A stretch of DNA of 64,000 nt from Microbulbifer yueqingensis (lineage in GTDB: Bacteria > Pseudomonadota > Gammaproteobacteria > Pseudomonadales > Cellvibrionaceae): assembly GCF_900100355.1 (NCBI RefSeq), contig NZ_FNFH01000001.1, positions 62,001 through 126,000 on the forward strand. The letters are read 5' to 3'. Below the pieces are notes generated by a model. That model made no database searches. It was given only the letters and a program-made list of their open reading frames with translations, and was not told the origin of the DNA. Below are positions 36,606 through 47,121 of the stretch, piece after piece. The stretch's first letter is position 1, and every line of letters begins with the position of its first letter. The translations under genes and the position numbers were made by a program.

Positions 36606-36914
36606 TCATACTTCGGAGATGGTTTCTTCGCGCATGCGCTGGTTGACCCGGTCACGCAATTCCTTGCCGGGCTTGAAATGCGGCACATACTTTCCTGCCA
36701 GCGCCACTGCATCACCGGTTTTGGGGTTGCGCCCGGTACGCGGCGCACGATAGTGCAGGGAAAAGCTGCCGAACCCCCGGATCTCGATTCTCTCGCCGCG
36801 GGCGAGGACATCCGACATGGAATCCAACATCACTTTTACCGCCAGCTCAACATCTTTCACTGGCAGCTGGTCCAACCTCAACGCAATCCTTTCGATCAGT
36901 TCGGACTTGGTCAT
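36606..36914 (-). CDS. ihfB: integration host factor subunit beta
   Basis: A 102-residue HU/IHF-fold protein, starting [23 protein letters not shown], with the intercalating proline loop [31 protein letters not shown]. It is the partner of IhfA encoded 17 kb away. It follows rpsA and precedes lapA, the standard gammaproteobacterial order. Two hairpins upstream separate it from rpsA. Confidence 0.97.
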   Translation of the reverse strand: MTKSELIERIALRLDQLPVKDVELAVKVMLDSMSDVLARGERIEIRGFGSFSLHYRAPRTGRNPKTGDAVALAGKYVPHFKPGKELRDRVNQRMREETISEV

Positions 36915-36977
36915 GCGGCCCCTAAACCTTGGTAAGTCATTGATTATTCTAGATTAGGGGCAATCATGTAACAGAAA

Positions 36978-37034
36978 GCCGGACTGGGCAACCCCAGTCC
37001 GGCCTTCTTATAACCCCAGGCAATAAGCCTGGGG
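36978..37034 (-). terminator. two successive hairpins between rpsA and ihfB
   Basis: 36978-37003: stem GCCGGACTGGG / CCCAGTCCGGC with a 4-base loop. 37014-37034: stem CCCCAGGC-aataa-GCCTGGGG. Read on the minus strand they follow the rpsA stop (37055) by 20 bases. The inner one continues to TTTCTGTT, a modest T-tract, so partial termination before ihfB is likely. Confidence 0.7.
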
Positions 37035-37054
37035 CGATCAACAGACAGAGACTA

Positions 37055-38734
37055 TCAGTCTTTGTTGTTCATCTGGGCCTTGATCAGGTCACCGATAGTC
37101 GCCGGCTGAACCTGCTCAGCCTGCTTCTTGCTGTGATCCTTGATGGCCTGCTTCTCGTCTTCCTGGTCCTTGGCTTTGATGGACAGGCTGATCACGCGGT
37201 TCTTGCGATCCACGCTGGTGATCTTGGCCTCGACCTCTTCGCCTTCTTTCAGGACATTGCGGGCGTCTTCCACCTTGTCGCGGCTGATTTCGGAAGCGCG
37301 CAGTACGCCTTCGACTTCGTCCGCCAGGGTGATGACAGCCTGCTTGGCGTCAACTTCCTTGATGGTGCCGGTCACGATGGTGCCACGATCATTGGTGGTC
37401 ACGTAATCGTTGAACGGATCGGACTCCAGCTGCTTGATACCCAGGGAGATACGCTCGCGGTCGGAGTCGATACCCAGGATAACAGTCTCGATCTCGTCGC
37501 CCTTCTTGAACTTGCGCACGGCCTCTTCGCCGGACTCGTTCCAGGAGATGTCGGACAGGTGTACTAAGCCGTCGATGCTGCCGTCCAGGCCGATGAAGAT
37601 ACCGAAGTCGGTGATGGACTTGATCTTGCCGCTGATCTTGTCGCCCTTGGCGTACTTACGCGCGAAGGCATCCCACGGGTTCTCCTGGCACTGCTTGATA
37701 CCCAGGGAGATACGGCGACGCTCTTCGTCGATATCCAGGATCATCACCTCGACCTCGTCGCCAACGGAGACGACCTTGGACGGGTGGATGTTCTTGTTGG
37801 TCCAGTCCATCTCGGAGACGTGCACCAGGCCTTCGACACCCTCTTCCAGCTCGGCGAAGCAGCCGTAGTCGGTCAGGTTGGTCACGGTCGCCTTGACGCG
37901 GCTGTTCTCCGGGTAACGCTGCTTGATGGATACCCACGGATCCTCGCCCAGCTGCTTCAGGCCCAGGGATACACGGCTGCGCTCGCGGTCGAACTTCAGT
38001 ACCTTGACTTCGATCTCGTCGCCAACGTTCACGATCTCGCTCGGGTGCTTGATGCGCTTCCAGGCCATATCGGTGATGTGCAGCAGGCCATCGATACCGC
38101 CCAGGTCCACGAAGGCACCGTAGTCGGTCAGGTTCTTCACGATACCCTTGATGGTCATGCCTTCCTGCAGGCTTTCCAGCAGCGCCTCGCGCTCCTCGGC
38201 GTTGGCGTGCTCCATTACGGCACGGCGGGAAACCACAACGTTGTTGCGCTTGGCGTCCAGCTTGATGACCTTGAATTCGAGCTCTTTGCCTTCCAGGTGG
38301 GCAGTGTCGCGAACCGGGCGAACATCTACCAGGGAGCCCGGCAGGAACGCGCGGATGTTGGCCACGTCGACAGTAAAGCCACCCTTGACCTTGCCGCTGA
38401 TAACACCCTTGACCACTTCGTCGGCCGCATGGGCGGCGTCGAGGACCTTCCAGGCTTCAGCGCGCTTGGCTTTCTCGCGGGACAGACGGGTTTCACCGAA
38501 ACCGTCTTCGACTGCCTCCAGGGCTACCTGTACTTCGTCGCCCGGTTGCAGGCTGATTTCCCCGTTCTCGTCGGCGAACTGGGAAGCAGGGATAACGCCT
38601 TCAGACTTCAGGCCGGCGTGTACAGTCACCCAGTCCTTGTCCACGTCGATTACCACACCGGTCACGATGGAACCGGGGGCCATCTCTACGCTCTTCAGGC
38701 TCTCTTCAAAAAGATCAGCAAAGCTCTCGCTCAT
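37055..38734 (-). CDS. rpsA: 30S ribosomal protein S1
   Basis: A 559-residue protein with six S1/OB-fold RNA-binding repeats, e.g. [21 protein letters not shown] at the start, [24 protein letters not shown] in repeat 3, and [26 protein letters not shown] in repeat 4. It brings messenger RNA to the 30S particle and is essential for leaders without strong ribosome sites. Length equals E. coli S1 (557). It follows cmk after about 200 bases. Confidence 0.98.
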   Translation of the reverse strand: MSESFADLFEESLKSVEMAPGSIVTGVVIDVDKDWVTVHAGLKSEGVIPASQFADENGEISLQPGDEVQVALEAVEDGFGETRLSREKAKRAEAWKVLDAAHAADEVVKGVISGKVKGGFTVDVANIRAFLPGSLVDVRPVRDTAHLEGKELEFKVIKLDAKRNNVVVSRRAVMEHANAEEREALLESLQEGMTIKGIVKNLTDYGAFVDLGGIDGLLHITDMAWKRIKHPSEIVNVGDEIEVKVLKFDRERSRVSLGLKQLGEDPWVSIKQRYPENSRVKATVTNLTDYGCFAELEEGVEGLVHVSEMDWTNKNIHPSKVVSVGDEVEVMILDIDEERRRISLGIKQCQENPWDAFARKYAKGDKISGKIKSITDFGIFIGLDGSIDGLVHLSDISWNESGEEAVRKFKKGDEIETVILGIDSDRERISLGIKQLESDPFNDYVTTNDRGTIVTGTIKEVDAKQAVITLADEVEGVLRASEISRDKVEDARNVLKEGEEVEAKITSVDRKNRVISLSIKAKDQEDEKQAIKDHSKKQAEQVQPATIGDLIKAQMNNKD

Positions 38735-38936
38735 TACATTACCTATTTAATTGGACCCAGCCGATGGCAACATTCAAGTTTAGTCAACCGCCAGCCAAGG
38801 CCCCACCCACGCTGCCAGCACGCGGGGTCGGATTACAACAACGGCCGGGCGATTCTGGCTGATCCCGGCCGCTGTCGTTAAAAACCTGTTGTCTGTGCTG
38901 CTGTGCCGCCAGGCGGCAAGTACTCCGCGTGACGAG

Positions 38937-39629
38937 TCAGTCGCCGCCGATACGCTCGTGCACCAGCTGCAGCACCCGCTGCAGGACATCGTCGATATCC
39001 ACCCCCGTGCTATCCAGCTCGACCGCGTCCTCGGCGGGAGCCAGCGGGGAGGTTTCGCGGTTCATATCCCGGGCGTCCCGGGCGCGGATGTCCTCCAGCA
39101 GGTCGCGGAGGCTAACAGAAACCCCCTTCTCCCGCAACTGCTCGTAGCGACGCCGGGCGCGCTCTTCCGCGCTGGCAGTCAGGAATACCTTGACCGGCGC
39201 GTCGGGAAACACCGTGGTACCCATATCGCGACCGTCGGCCACCAGTCCCGGCGGCTGGCGGAAATCCCGCTGGCGCTGCAGCAGGGCCGCGCGCACGCCC
39301 GGCATGGCCGCAACCTTCGACGCGGCCATGCTCACTTCCTCCATGCGGATATCCCGGCTCACATCGCGTCCACCCAGGACTGCGGCCGTCTCGCCGTCGC
39401 GCAGCTCGAAACGGATATCCAGGCCCGCCGCGATCTCGGTCAGGGTGGCCTCGTCGGTCAGGTCGGCCTCCCGCTCCAGCGCCGCCAGCGCCGTGAGCCG
39501 GTACAGCGCCCCGGAGTCCAGCAGGCGGAATCCCAGGCGGTCCGCCACCAGCCGGGCAATGGTGCCCTTGCCGGAGCCGCTGGGTCCGTCGATGGTAATG
39601 ACCGGGGTCAGGTTTTCAGTATCACTCAT
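38937..39629 (-). CDS. cmk: cytidylate kinase
   Basis: A 230-residue enzyme that phosphorylates CMP and dCMP. Walker A is GPSGSGKGT (about 14-22). [11 protein letters not shown], the insert typical of long bacterial CMP kinases, [24 protein letters not shown], and the LID Arg-rich RARRRYEQL follow. It lies between tyrA/aroA and rpsA in the usual order. Confidence 0.97.
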   Translation of the reverse strand: MSDTENLTPVITIDGPSGSGKGTIARLVADRLGFRLLDSGALYRLTALAALEREADLTDEATLTEIAAGLDIRFELRDGETAAVLGGRDVSRDIRMEEVSMAASKVAAMPGVRAALLQRQRDFRQPPGLVADGRDMGTTVFPDAPVKVFLTASAEERARRRYEQLREKGVSVSLRDLLEDIRARDARDMNRETSPLAPAEDAVELDSTGVDIDDVLQRVLQLVHERIGGD

Positions 39630-39680
39630 GCTTCCGCTACTTCTTTATATGTTTGCCATCCGCTGTGCACCGGCGCGTCC

Positions 39681-41915
39681 TCATTCCTCTGCCAGGGACA
39701 GCCCGGCGCGCTGCGCCAGCTGCACAAAGCCGGGGAAGGAAGTCGCCACATTGGCGCAATTCAGGATGCGAATGGTATCGCGTGCGCGCAGGGATGCCAC
39801 CGCAAATGACATGGCGATACGGTGGTCGCCGAGGCTGTCCACGGTGCCACCGCCGAAGGCCGCCCCGGCGCCGGCACCCTGGATGACGATACCATCCGGG
39901 GTTGGCTCGGCCTGCACGCCCAGTATCTGCAGCCCGTCGGCCATGGCCTGGATCCGGTCGCTCTCCTTGACCCGCAGCTCCCCGGCGCCGGTCAACACCG
40001 TCTCTCCATCCGCGCAGGCGGCGGCAACGAAGATAGCCGGGAACTCGTCGATCGCCAGCGGCACCTGGTCCTCCGGAATACGGATACCTGTCAGCGGCGC
40101 GTGGCGAACGCGGATATCGGCCACCGGCTCCCCGCCGACCTCGCGACGATTGAGCAGCTCGATATCCGCACCCATGGCACGAAGGATATTGATTACCCCG
40201 TCGCGGGTGGGGTTGATGCCGACGTGCTCAAGCAATACCTCTGAGCCCGGCGCAATGGCGGCAGCCACCATAAAGAAAGTGGCCGAGGAGATATCGGCCG
40301 GCACATCGATGCGCCCGCCGCGCAGCTTGCCGCCACCACGCAGGCTGGCGCGGGCGCCATCGCGCTGCACCTCGTAGCCGAATCCGGTCAGCATGCGCTC
40401 GGTGTGGTCCCGGGTAGGCGCGGGCTCAGTGGTGCTGGTCTCGCCCTCGGCATACAGGCCTGCCAGCAACACGCAGGATTTCACCTGGGCGCTGGCCATC
40501 GGCAGGCGGTAATCGATACCGTGCAGCTGGTGGCCGCCGGAGATTTTCAGGGGCGGGCGCCCTTCGGGACCGGTGTCGATTTTGGCACCCATATCACGCA
40601 ACGGGTTGGCGACCCGGTTCATCGGCCGCTTCGACAGGGACTCGTCCCCGGTCAGTGTGACATCAAAGGACTGCCCGGCCAGCAATCCGGCCAGCAACCG
40701 CATCGAAGTGCCCGAATTGCCCAGGTAGAGCGGGCCCGGTGGAACCTGCAGGCCGTGCAGGCCCACGCCGTGTATCACCACCCGGCCTCGATCCGGCCCC
40801 TCGATGACCACCCCCATGTCGCGGAACGCCTGCAGGGTTGCGAGCGCGTCCTCCCCCTCGAGGAAACCCTCCACTTCTGTAATACCCTCGGCCAGCGAGC
40901 CGAGCATGATCGAGCGGTGGGACATGGACTTGTCGCCCGGGACCCGCAGCTTGCCGGAGACCGATCCGCCGGGGCGGGCGATGAATGTAACTTCCTGTTC
41001 TTGCATGGTTTCTGTATACGCTTTTTTGGCCAACATTCTGGTGAAGTGATCCCGCGCCGCCTTGGCGCGGGTAAATATGCCCATCAGGGTGTCACTGTCG
41101 CCCGCCGCGATGGCGCTGCGCAGCGCGGTGAGGTTAGCGGTGTAGAGATCGATCGCCGACAGGATCGCATCGCGGTTTGCCAGCACGATGTCCCGCCACA
41201 TGGTGGGATCGCTGGAAGCGATGCGGGTAAAGTCCCGGAAACCGCCGGCAGCGTAGCGGAAGATATTCTCGTTCTCCGAGTCGTGGGCCAGCGTGTCCAC
41301 CAGGCCGTAGGCGATCACGTGCGGCAGGTGGCTGGTGGCCGCCAGCACCTCGTCATGCTCGCGCACCGGCATGGTCAGGACCTCGGCCCCGGCCGCCTGC
41401 CACATCCGCTCCACGCGCTGGAAATGCTCGCCGGACGTGCCATCCAGCGGTGTGAGAATCACGCGATGGGCGATGTAGAGATCATCCCTCGCCGCGCTGG
41501 CGCCGCTCTGTTCAGAGCCGGCAATGGGATGCCCCGGCACCAGGAACTCCGGCACGCCTCCCCAGGTCTTCGCCGCGGCCTCCACCACGCTCCCCTTGAC
41601 GCTGGCGCCGTCGGTAACGGTGACCCCGGCCGGCAGGTGATCCCGCAATTCCCGGAACACCGACTCCACCGCCAGCGTGGGGACAGCGACAAAAACCACG
41701 TCGCCGGCCTCCAGCACCGGCAGAACCTCGGCCAGCGACGTGACTGCGCGATCGGCAATCCCCAGTTCCAGCGCCTGCTGGCAGGTATCCTCGTGCCGGG
41801 CAACCCCGATCACCTCACGGCAGGCGCCGGCGGCCTTCAGCGCCAGCGCCAGGCTGCCACCGATCAGGCCGACCCCCACCACCACCAGGCGGCCGACTGC
41901 GGGTTCTGCCATCAC
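39681..41915 (-). CDS. aroA: bifunctional prephenate dehydrogenase / 3-phosphoshikimate 1-carboxyvinyltransferase
   Basis: A 744-residue fusion as in Pseudomonas. Residues 1-300 are a TyrA domain (VVVGVGLIGGSLALAL NAD motif, GHPIAGSEQSG, SHLPHVIAYGLVDTL). From about 308 to the end is AroA (EPSP synthase): RVPGDKSMSHRSIMLGSLAEG, LGNSGTSMRLLAGLLAG, and the catalytic-Asp region PLAIDEFPAIFVAAACADG. It therefore makes 4-hydroxyphenylpyruvate for tyrosine and EPSP in the shikimate pathway. Its start overlaps the pheA stop by four bases (ATGA), so translation is coupled. Confidence 0.96.
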   Translation of the reverse strand: MMAEPAVGRLVVVGVGLIGGSLALALKAAGACREVIGVARHEDTCQQALELGIADRAVTSLAEVLPVLEAGDVVFVAVPTLAVESVFRELRDHLPAGVTVTDGASVKGSVVEAAAKTWGGVPEFLVPGHPIAGSEQSGASAARDDLYIAHRVILTPLDGTSGEHFQRVERMWQAAGAEVLTMPVREHDEVLAATSHLPHVIAYGLVDTLAHDSENENIFRYAAGGFRDFTRIASSDPTMWRDIVLANRDAILSAIDLYTANLTALRSAIAAGDSDTLMGIFTRAKAARDHFTRMLAKKAYTETMQEQEVTFIARPGGSVSGKLRVPGDKSMSHRSIMLGSLAEGITEVEGFLEGEDALATLQAFRDMGVVIEGPDRGRVVIHGVGLHGLQVPPGPLYLGNSGTSMRLLAGLLAGQSFDVTLTGDESLSKRPMNRVANPLRDMGAKIDTGPEGRPPLKISGGHQLHGIDYRLPMASAQVKSCVLLAGLYAEGETSTTEPAPTRDHTERMLTGFGYEVQRDGARASLRGGGKLRGGRIDVPADISSATFFMVAAAIAPGSEVLLEHVGINPTRDGVINILRAMGADIELLNRREVGGEPVADIRVRHAPLTGIRIPEDQVPLAIDEFPAIFVAAACADGETVLTGAGELRVKESDRIQAMADGLQILGVQAEPTPDGIVIQGAGAGAAFGGGTVDSLGDHRIAMSFAVASLRARDTIRILNCANVATSFPGFVQLAQRAGLSLAEE

Positions 41916-43027
41916 AGGACCCCGCGCGGGTAGGAACCCAGCACCTTCAGGTCGGCGGCACGGGCACCAACTTCCTTCAGGGCCGCGGCCACGTTGCCCG
42001 AGTCGCGGTGGCCGACGAAGTCGATGAAGAATACATAGGTCCAGTTACCCGACTGGGACGGACGTGTCTCCACACGCGTCAGGTCGATCCCGTGCTCCTG
42101 GAAAGGCGCCAGCAGGTCGTGCAGCGCGCCGGGCTCGTTGCGCATGGACACCATCAGCGAGGTCTTGTCATCGCCGCTGGCCGGCACCTGCTCGGGGCCG
42201 ATAATCAGGAAACGGGTGGAATTGTCGGGACGATCCTCGATCTTTTCCGCCAGCACCTTCAGGCCATAGAGTTCCGCCGCCATATCGCCGGCGATCGCCG
42301 CGGAGTTCCACTCCCCTTTTACCCGCTTGGCCGCCTCCGCGTTGCTGGCCACCGCCACCCGCTCCACGTTTGGGTAGTGGGCGTCGAGCCACTTACGGCA
42401 CTGCGCCAGGCTCTGGGCGTGGGAATAGATCCGCGTAATGGCATCTGCCCGCGTGATATCGGAGATCATCAGGTGGTGGTGGATGCGCAACTCCACCTCG
42501 CCGCATATATGCAGGTTGGAGTGCATAAAGTTGTCGAGCGTGTGGTTGATCACGCCCTCGGTGGAATTTTCCACCGGCACCACCCCATAGCTCACTGCGC
42601 CGGCCTCCACCTCGCGGAACACCTCGTCAATGGCGGCCAGCGGCCGGCTCTCGGCGGAGTGGCCGAAATGCTTCAGCGCGGCCTGCTGGGTAAAGGTTCC
42701 CTCCGGCCCCAGGTAGGCCACCTTGACCGGCTCTTCCAGGGCCAGGCAGGCAGACATGATCTCACGGAACAGGCGCGCCATTTCCTCGTCGGTCAGCGGG
42801 CCGGCATTGCGCTCCATCGCGCGACGCAGCACCTGCGCCTCGCGCTCCGGCCGGTAATACAGGGCGTCGCCACCGGTGGCCTTCTTCACCTCGGCCACCT
42901 CGAGCGCGCACTCGGCACGGGCGCTGATCAGCGCTGCAATCTTCGCGTCGATCCCGTCGATGCGCTCGCGTAGCCCGGAAAGACGCGCCTCAGCGTCTGC
43001 AGTCTTCTCTGGCATGTCCTGGCTCAT
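41912..43027 (-). CDS. pheA: bifunctional chorismate mutase / prephenate dehydratase (P-protein)
   Basis: A 371-residue protein: chorismate mutase helices (about 15-100, LRERIDGIDAKIAALISARAECA), a prephenate dehydratase domain (about 100-275, VAYLGPEGTFTQQAALKHFG, catalytic DNSTRFLIIG), and an ACT domain (about 285-365) with the phenylalanine-binding GAL and TRPS motifs (EPGALHDLL, VETRPSQ) for feedback control. The ATG at 43027 has AGGGGA upstream; the open frame extends 26 codons into the end of serC without similarity. It makes phenylpyruvate. Confidence 0.96.
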   Translation of the reverse strand: MSQDMPEKTADAEARLSGLRERIDGIDAKIAALISARAECALEVAEVKKATGGDALYYRPEREAQVLRRAMERNAGPLTDEEMARLFREIMSACLALEEPVKVAYLGPEGTFTQQAALKHFGHSAESRPLAAIDEVFREVEAGAVSYGVVPVENSTEGVINHTLDNFMHSNLHICGEVELRIHHHLMISDITRADAITRIYSHAQSLAQCRKWLDAHYPNVERVAVASNAEAAKRVKGEWNSAAIAGDMAAELYGLKVLAEKIEDRPDNSTRFLIIGPEQVPASGDDKTSLMVSMRNEPGALHDLLAPFQEHGIDLTRVETRPSQSGNWTYVFFIDFVGHRDSGNVAAALKEVGARAADLKVLGSYPRGVL

Positions 43028-43046
43028 AATTTCCCCTGCTACAAAT

Positions 43047-44126
43047 TCATCCCATGCGGCGCTCGAAATCCGCCATGAAGTCGACCAGCGCCTGGACAGC
43101 CTCAACCGGCACTGCGTTATACAACGAGGCCCGCATACCGCCCACCGAGCGATGCCCTTTCAGGTTCAGCAACCCGGCCTCTTCCGATTGCTGCAGGAAC
43201 GCACCATCGAGGCGATCATCCGCCAGCACAAACGGGACATTCATGCGCGAGCGGCTACCCGGCTCGACGGGACTGCTGTAAAAATCACTGTTGTCGATAA
43301 AGTCATACAACATCGACGACTTGCGCGCGCTCAACGCCTCCATCGCACCGACGCCTCCCTGCGCCTTCAGCCACTTGAACACCAGGCCCGACAGGTACCA
43401 GGCAAAGGTGGCGGGCGTATTGTCCATCGAGCCTGCGTCGGCGGCAACGTTCCAGCTCAGGCTGCGCGGTATGTCTTCCCGGGCCCGGTCGAGAAGGTCG
43501 TCGCGCACAATCACCACCGCAATACCAGACGGGCCGATATTCTTCTGGGCCCCGGCGTAGATCACGCCAAACTTCTCCACCGGAACCGGCTGCGAGAGGA
43601 TATTGGACGACATGTCGGCGACGAGCGGGCAGGAGACTTCCGGCACATAGTCGAACTCGACCCCACCGATGGTCTCGTTGGGTGTGTAGTGGAAGTAGGC
43701 GGCGTCCCCGGTCTGGCGCCAGCTGTCCGGCCCGGGTGCATAGGTAAAGTTGCGGTCCTCACTGGAGGCAACGATGTTGACCCGACCATAGCGCTGCGCC
43801 TCGGCGATCGCCTTCTTCGCCCACTGGCCGGTGTAAATATAGTCCGCCACCTGGCTGCCGGCCCCGAACAGGTTCCAGGGCACGGCGCTGAACTGCGCCG
43901 TGGCGCCGCCCTGCAGGAACAACACTTTGTAATTGTCCGGGACCTGGAGCAAATCGCGCAGGTCCTGCTCGGCGGTCTCTGCCACCTCGGTGAACTCCGG
44001 CGAGCGGTGACTGACCTCCATCACCGAGCAACCGCGACCGCCCCAGTCGAGCAGTTCCTCTTGCGCCTGCCGCAGGACAGGCTCCGGCAGTGCGGCGGGG
44101 CCGGCACAGAAATTGAACTTCCTCAT
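43047..44126 (-). CDS. serC: phosphoserine aminotransferase
   Basis: A 359-residue PLP enzyme of serine and pyridoxine synthesis. It starts MRKFNFCAGPAALPEPVL, carries the PLP-lysine loop GAQKNIGPSG, and ends VEAVQALVDFMADFERR. The start was chosen by family alignment; thirty upstream codons are open but unrelated. It precedes pheA by 19 bases and follows the gyrA terminator, so it heads the serC-pheA-tyrA/aroA-cmk operon. Confidence 0.97.
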   Translation of the reverse strand: MRKFNFCAGPAALPEPVLRQAQEELLDWGGRGCSVMEVSHRSPEFTEVAETAEQDLRDLLQVPDNYKVLFLQGGATAQFSAVPWNLFGAGSQVADYIYTGQWAKKAIAEAQRYGRVNIVASSEDRNFTYAPGPDSWRQTGDAAYFHYTPNETIGGVEFDYVPEVSCPLVADMSSNILSQPVPVEKFGVIYAGAQKNIGPSGIAVVIVRDDLLDRAREDIPRSLSWNVAADAGSMDNTPATFAWYLSGLVFKWLKAQGGVGAMEALSARKSSMLYDFIDNSDFYSSPVEPGSRSRMNVPFVLADDRLDGAFLQQSEEAGLLNLKGHRSVGGMRASLYNAVPVEAVQALVDFMADFERRMG

Positions 44127-44248
44127 TGATTCGATTCCAATGCGCTGAAAAAAATGGTTACAAAGAAAACTAGATGCCTGGACGCAAAAACGACAGTTAG
44201 CTGAAACGCCTGTCACTGCAAAACGTGTTTTTTAGTGTCCCGGGGTCA

Positions 44249-44280
44249 AAAAAGGCCGCGATAAATCGCAGCCTTTTTTG
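44249..44280 (-). terminator. terminator of gyrA
   Basis: A hairpin GGC-c-GCGAT-aa-ATCGC-a-GCC flanked by A6 and T6 runs, so it can act on both strands. It lies 20 bases past the gyrA stop and ahead of serC. Confidence 0.85.
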
Positions 44281-44297
44281 TGGACTGAAGCGGGTTG

Positions 44298-46862
44298 TCA
44301 CTCTTCCCCGCCCTCCTGCTCGTCTTCGTCTTCGCTTTCCTGGATCCTCGCCAGGCCCACGAGCCTCTCGCCCTCCTTGAGCCTGATGACGCGAACGCCC
44401 TGGGTGTTGCGGCCGAGCACAGAGACCTCGTCGACACGGGTGCGAACCAGCGTGCCCAGATCGGAAATCAGCATGATCTCCTCGCCCGGGTGCACCTGGC
44501 AGGCACCCACCAGCTCGCCATTGCGCTCGCTCTCCGCGATGGCTATCACGCCCTGGTTGCCGCGGCCCTTGGTGGGGAAGTCGTCCAGGCTGGTACGCTT
44601 GCCGTAGCCCTTCTCGGTAACGGCCATCACCGAGCCGCCCTCTTCCGGGATTACCATGGCGATGACGTGCTTGCCCTCCGGCATGCGGATACCGCGCACA
44701 CCGCGGGAAATACGGCCCATGGAGCGCACATTGCTCTCGGAGAAGCGCGCTGCCTTGCCACCGCTGGTGAACAGCACCACGTCACGCTTGCCGTCGGTGA
44801 TGGCAGTCGCCACCAGGCGGTCGCCCTCCTCCAGCTCGATGGCGCGCAGGCCGATGCTGCGGGGGCGTGCGAACGCTGGCAGCGGGGTCTTCTTCACTGT
44901 GCCGTTGGCGGTGGCAAAGAAGATGTAATGGTCCTCGTCGTACTCGGATACCGGCATCATGCTGCTGATGCGCTCATCTTCTTCCAGCGGGAGCATATTG
45001 ACCATCGGTCGCCCGCGGGAGGCACGACCGGCGGTGGGTACCTCATACACCTTCAGCCAGTACACCTTGCCCTTGTTGGAGAAGCACAGAATGGTGTCGT
45101 GCGAATTGGCGATCAGCAGGTGCTCGACGAAGTCCTCGTCCTTCACCTGAGTGGCGGACTTGCCCATACCGCCGCGGCGCTGGGCATGGTAGTCGGCCAG
45201 CGGCTGGCTCTTGGCATAACCGCCGTGGGAGATGGTTACCACCTTGTCCTCCGGCGTGATCAGGTCCTCGACGGTGAGGTCCTGGCGGGAGGCGACAATC
45301 TCGGTGCGGCGCTCGTCACCGAAGTCCCGCACCAGCTCCTCGAGTTCTTCGCGGATCACCTCCATCAGGCGCTCGAAGCTGCCCAGGATATGCAGGTACT
45401 CGGCGATCTGCTCCAGGCGCTCCTTGTATTCGGCCAGCAGCTTGTCGTGCTCCATGCCGGTCAGGCGGTGCAGGCGCAGCTCCAGGATGGCCTGGGCCTG
45501 GGCCAGCGACAGGTAGTAGGAGCCATCGTCGCGCATGCCGTATTCAGCAGGCAGCTCATCCGGCCGGCAGGCATCGGCGCCGGCCCGCTCCAGGAACTGC
45601 TGGACCTCACCCACGGCCCAGCCCTTGGACAGCAGCGCCTCGCGGGCGTCAGCCGGGGTAGCGGAGGCCTTGATCAGCTCGATCACCGGATCGATATTGG
45701 CGATGGCAATCGCCAGGCCCTCCAGGATATGGCCACGCTCACGCGCCTTGCGCAGCAAGTAGACGGTACGGCGGGTGACCACTTCCTGGCGGTGGCGAAT
45801 GAAATGCTCGAGTAGCTGCTTCAGGTCCAGCACTTTCGGCTGGCCATCCACCAGGGCAACCATGTTGATGCCGAATACGCTCTCCAGCTGGGTCTGCGAA
45901 TAGAGGTTGTTCAGGACCACGTCGCCGAGCTCGCCGCGCTTCAGCTCGATTACCACGCGCAGGCCGTCCTTGTCGGACTCGTCGCGCAGCTCGGAAATAC
46001 CCTCGATCTTCTTTTCCTTGACCAGCTCGGCGATGCGCTCAATCAGGCGCGCCTTGTTCAGCTGGTAGGGGATCTCGTGAATAATGATGGTTTCTTTGTT
46101 GGCCTTGTCATCGCGAACCACTTCGGCCTTGGCCCGCACATAGATGCGCCCGCGGCCGGTACGGTAGGCCTGCAGGATGCCGGCGCGCCCATTGATGATG
46201 GCGCCGGTGGGGAAATCCGGACCCGGCACGTACTCCATCAGGTCATCGATCGTGGCATCCGGGTTTTCGATCAAGGCGAGGCAGGCGCTGACCACTTCAT
46301 TCATGTTGTGGGGCGGGATATTGGTGGCCATGCCCACGGCAATACCGGAGGAGCCGTTTACCAGCAGGTTGGGCACCCGCGACGGCAGCACTTCCGGCAT
46401 CTGCTCGGAACCGTCGTAGTTATCAATGTAATTGACGGTTTCCTTGTCGAGGTCGGACAGCAGCTCGTGGGCGAGCTTGTCCATGCGGATCTCGGTGTAA
46501 CGCATGGCCGCCGGGCTGTCGCCATCGATGGAGCCGAAGTTACCCTGCCCGTCCACCAGCGTGTAGCGCATGGAGAAGGGCTGCGCCATCCGCACGATGG
46601 TGTCATATACCGCGGAATCGCCGTGTGGGTGGTACTTACCGATGACGTCGCCGACCACGCGCGCCGACTTCTTGTACGGCTTGTTCCAGTCGTTCTTCAG
46701 TTCGTTCATGGCGAAGAGCACGCGCCGGTGGACCGGCTTCAGGCCGTCGCGCACATCCGGCAGCGCACGGCCCACAATGACGCTCATCGCGTAGTCAAGG
46801 TAGGACTGCTTGAGTTCTTCCTCGATGTTGATCGGAGAGATTTCTTTGGCTAGCTCGCCCAT
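44298..46862 (-). CDS. gyrA: DNA gyrase subunit A
   Basis: An 854-residue subunit. The catalytic tyrosine is Tyr122 ([10 protein letters not shown]). The quinolone-resistance region reads G81-D82-S83-A84-V85-Y86-D87, the drug-sensitive residues at 83 and 87. The GyrA box QRRGGMGK begins the C-terminal pinwheel (about 530-840), followed by an acidic tail ([10 protein letters not shown]). With GyrB it introduces negative supercoils. Length fits the family. Confidence 0.98.
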   Translation of the reverse strand: MGELAKEISPINIEEELKQSYLDYAMSVIVGRALPDVRDGLKPVHRRVLFAMNELKNDWNKPYKKSARVVGDVIGKYHPHGDSAVYDTIVRMAQPFSMRYTLVDGQGNFGSIDGDSPAAMRYTEIRMDKLAHELLSDLDKETVNYIDNYDGSEQMPEVLPSRVPNLLVNGSSGIAVGMATNIPPHNMNEVVSACLALIENPDATIDDLMEYVPGPDFPTGAIINGRAGILQAYRTGRGRIYVRAKAEVVRDDKANKETIIIHEIPYQLNKARLIERIAELVKEKKIEGISELRDESDKDGLRVVIELKRGELGDVVLNNLYSQTQLESVFGINMVALVDGQPKVLDLKQLLEHFIRHRQEVVTRRTVYLLRKARERGHILEGLAIAIANIDPVIELIKASATPADAREALLSKGWAVGEVQQFLERAGADACRPDELPAEYGMRDDGSYYLSLAQAQAILELRLHRLTGMEHDKLLAEYKERLEQIAEYLHILGSFERLMEVIREELEELVRDFGDERRTEIVASRQDLTVEDLITPEDKVVTISHGGYAKSQPLADYHAQRRGGMGKSATQVKDEDFVEHLLIANSHDTILCFSNKGKVYWLKVYEVPTAGRASRGRPMVNMLPLEEDERISSMMPVSEYDEDHYIFFATANGTVKKTPLPAFARPRSIGLRAIELEEGDRLVATAITDGKRDVVLFTSGGKAARFSESNVRSMGRISRGVRGIRMPEGKHVIAMVIPEEGGSVMAVTEKGYGKRTSLDDFPTKGRGNQGVIAIAESERNGELVGACQVHPGEEIMLISDLGTLVRTRVDEVSVLGRNTQGVRVIRLKEGERLVGLARIQESEDEDEQEGGEE

Positions 46863-47121
46863 ATGTTTCCGGCATTCCTTAAATAGTTATTACCGCTGCC
46901 AGGGGCCCGCAGGCCGCCGAGGCTGGCTGATCGGCTTCGCCGCGGACCATCCGGGCCGCCCCTCCCGCCGCAAGTCCGGGATTCGATCAAGCGCGCAATG
47001 TTATCACAATTGGCGCCCTGTAGGACGCCCCTTGTAGCGGCCGGTACCGCACCTTGTTCACGCCCTCCAGCGCCGCTAAAGTCTACAGCCCCACAACCGA
47101 GCAGATGCTAGGAAAGGCCCC

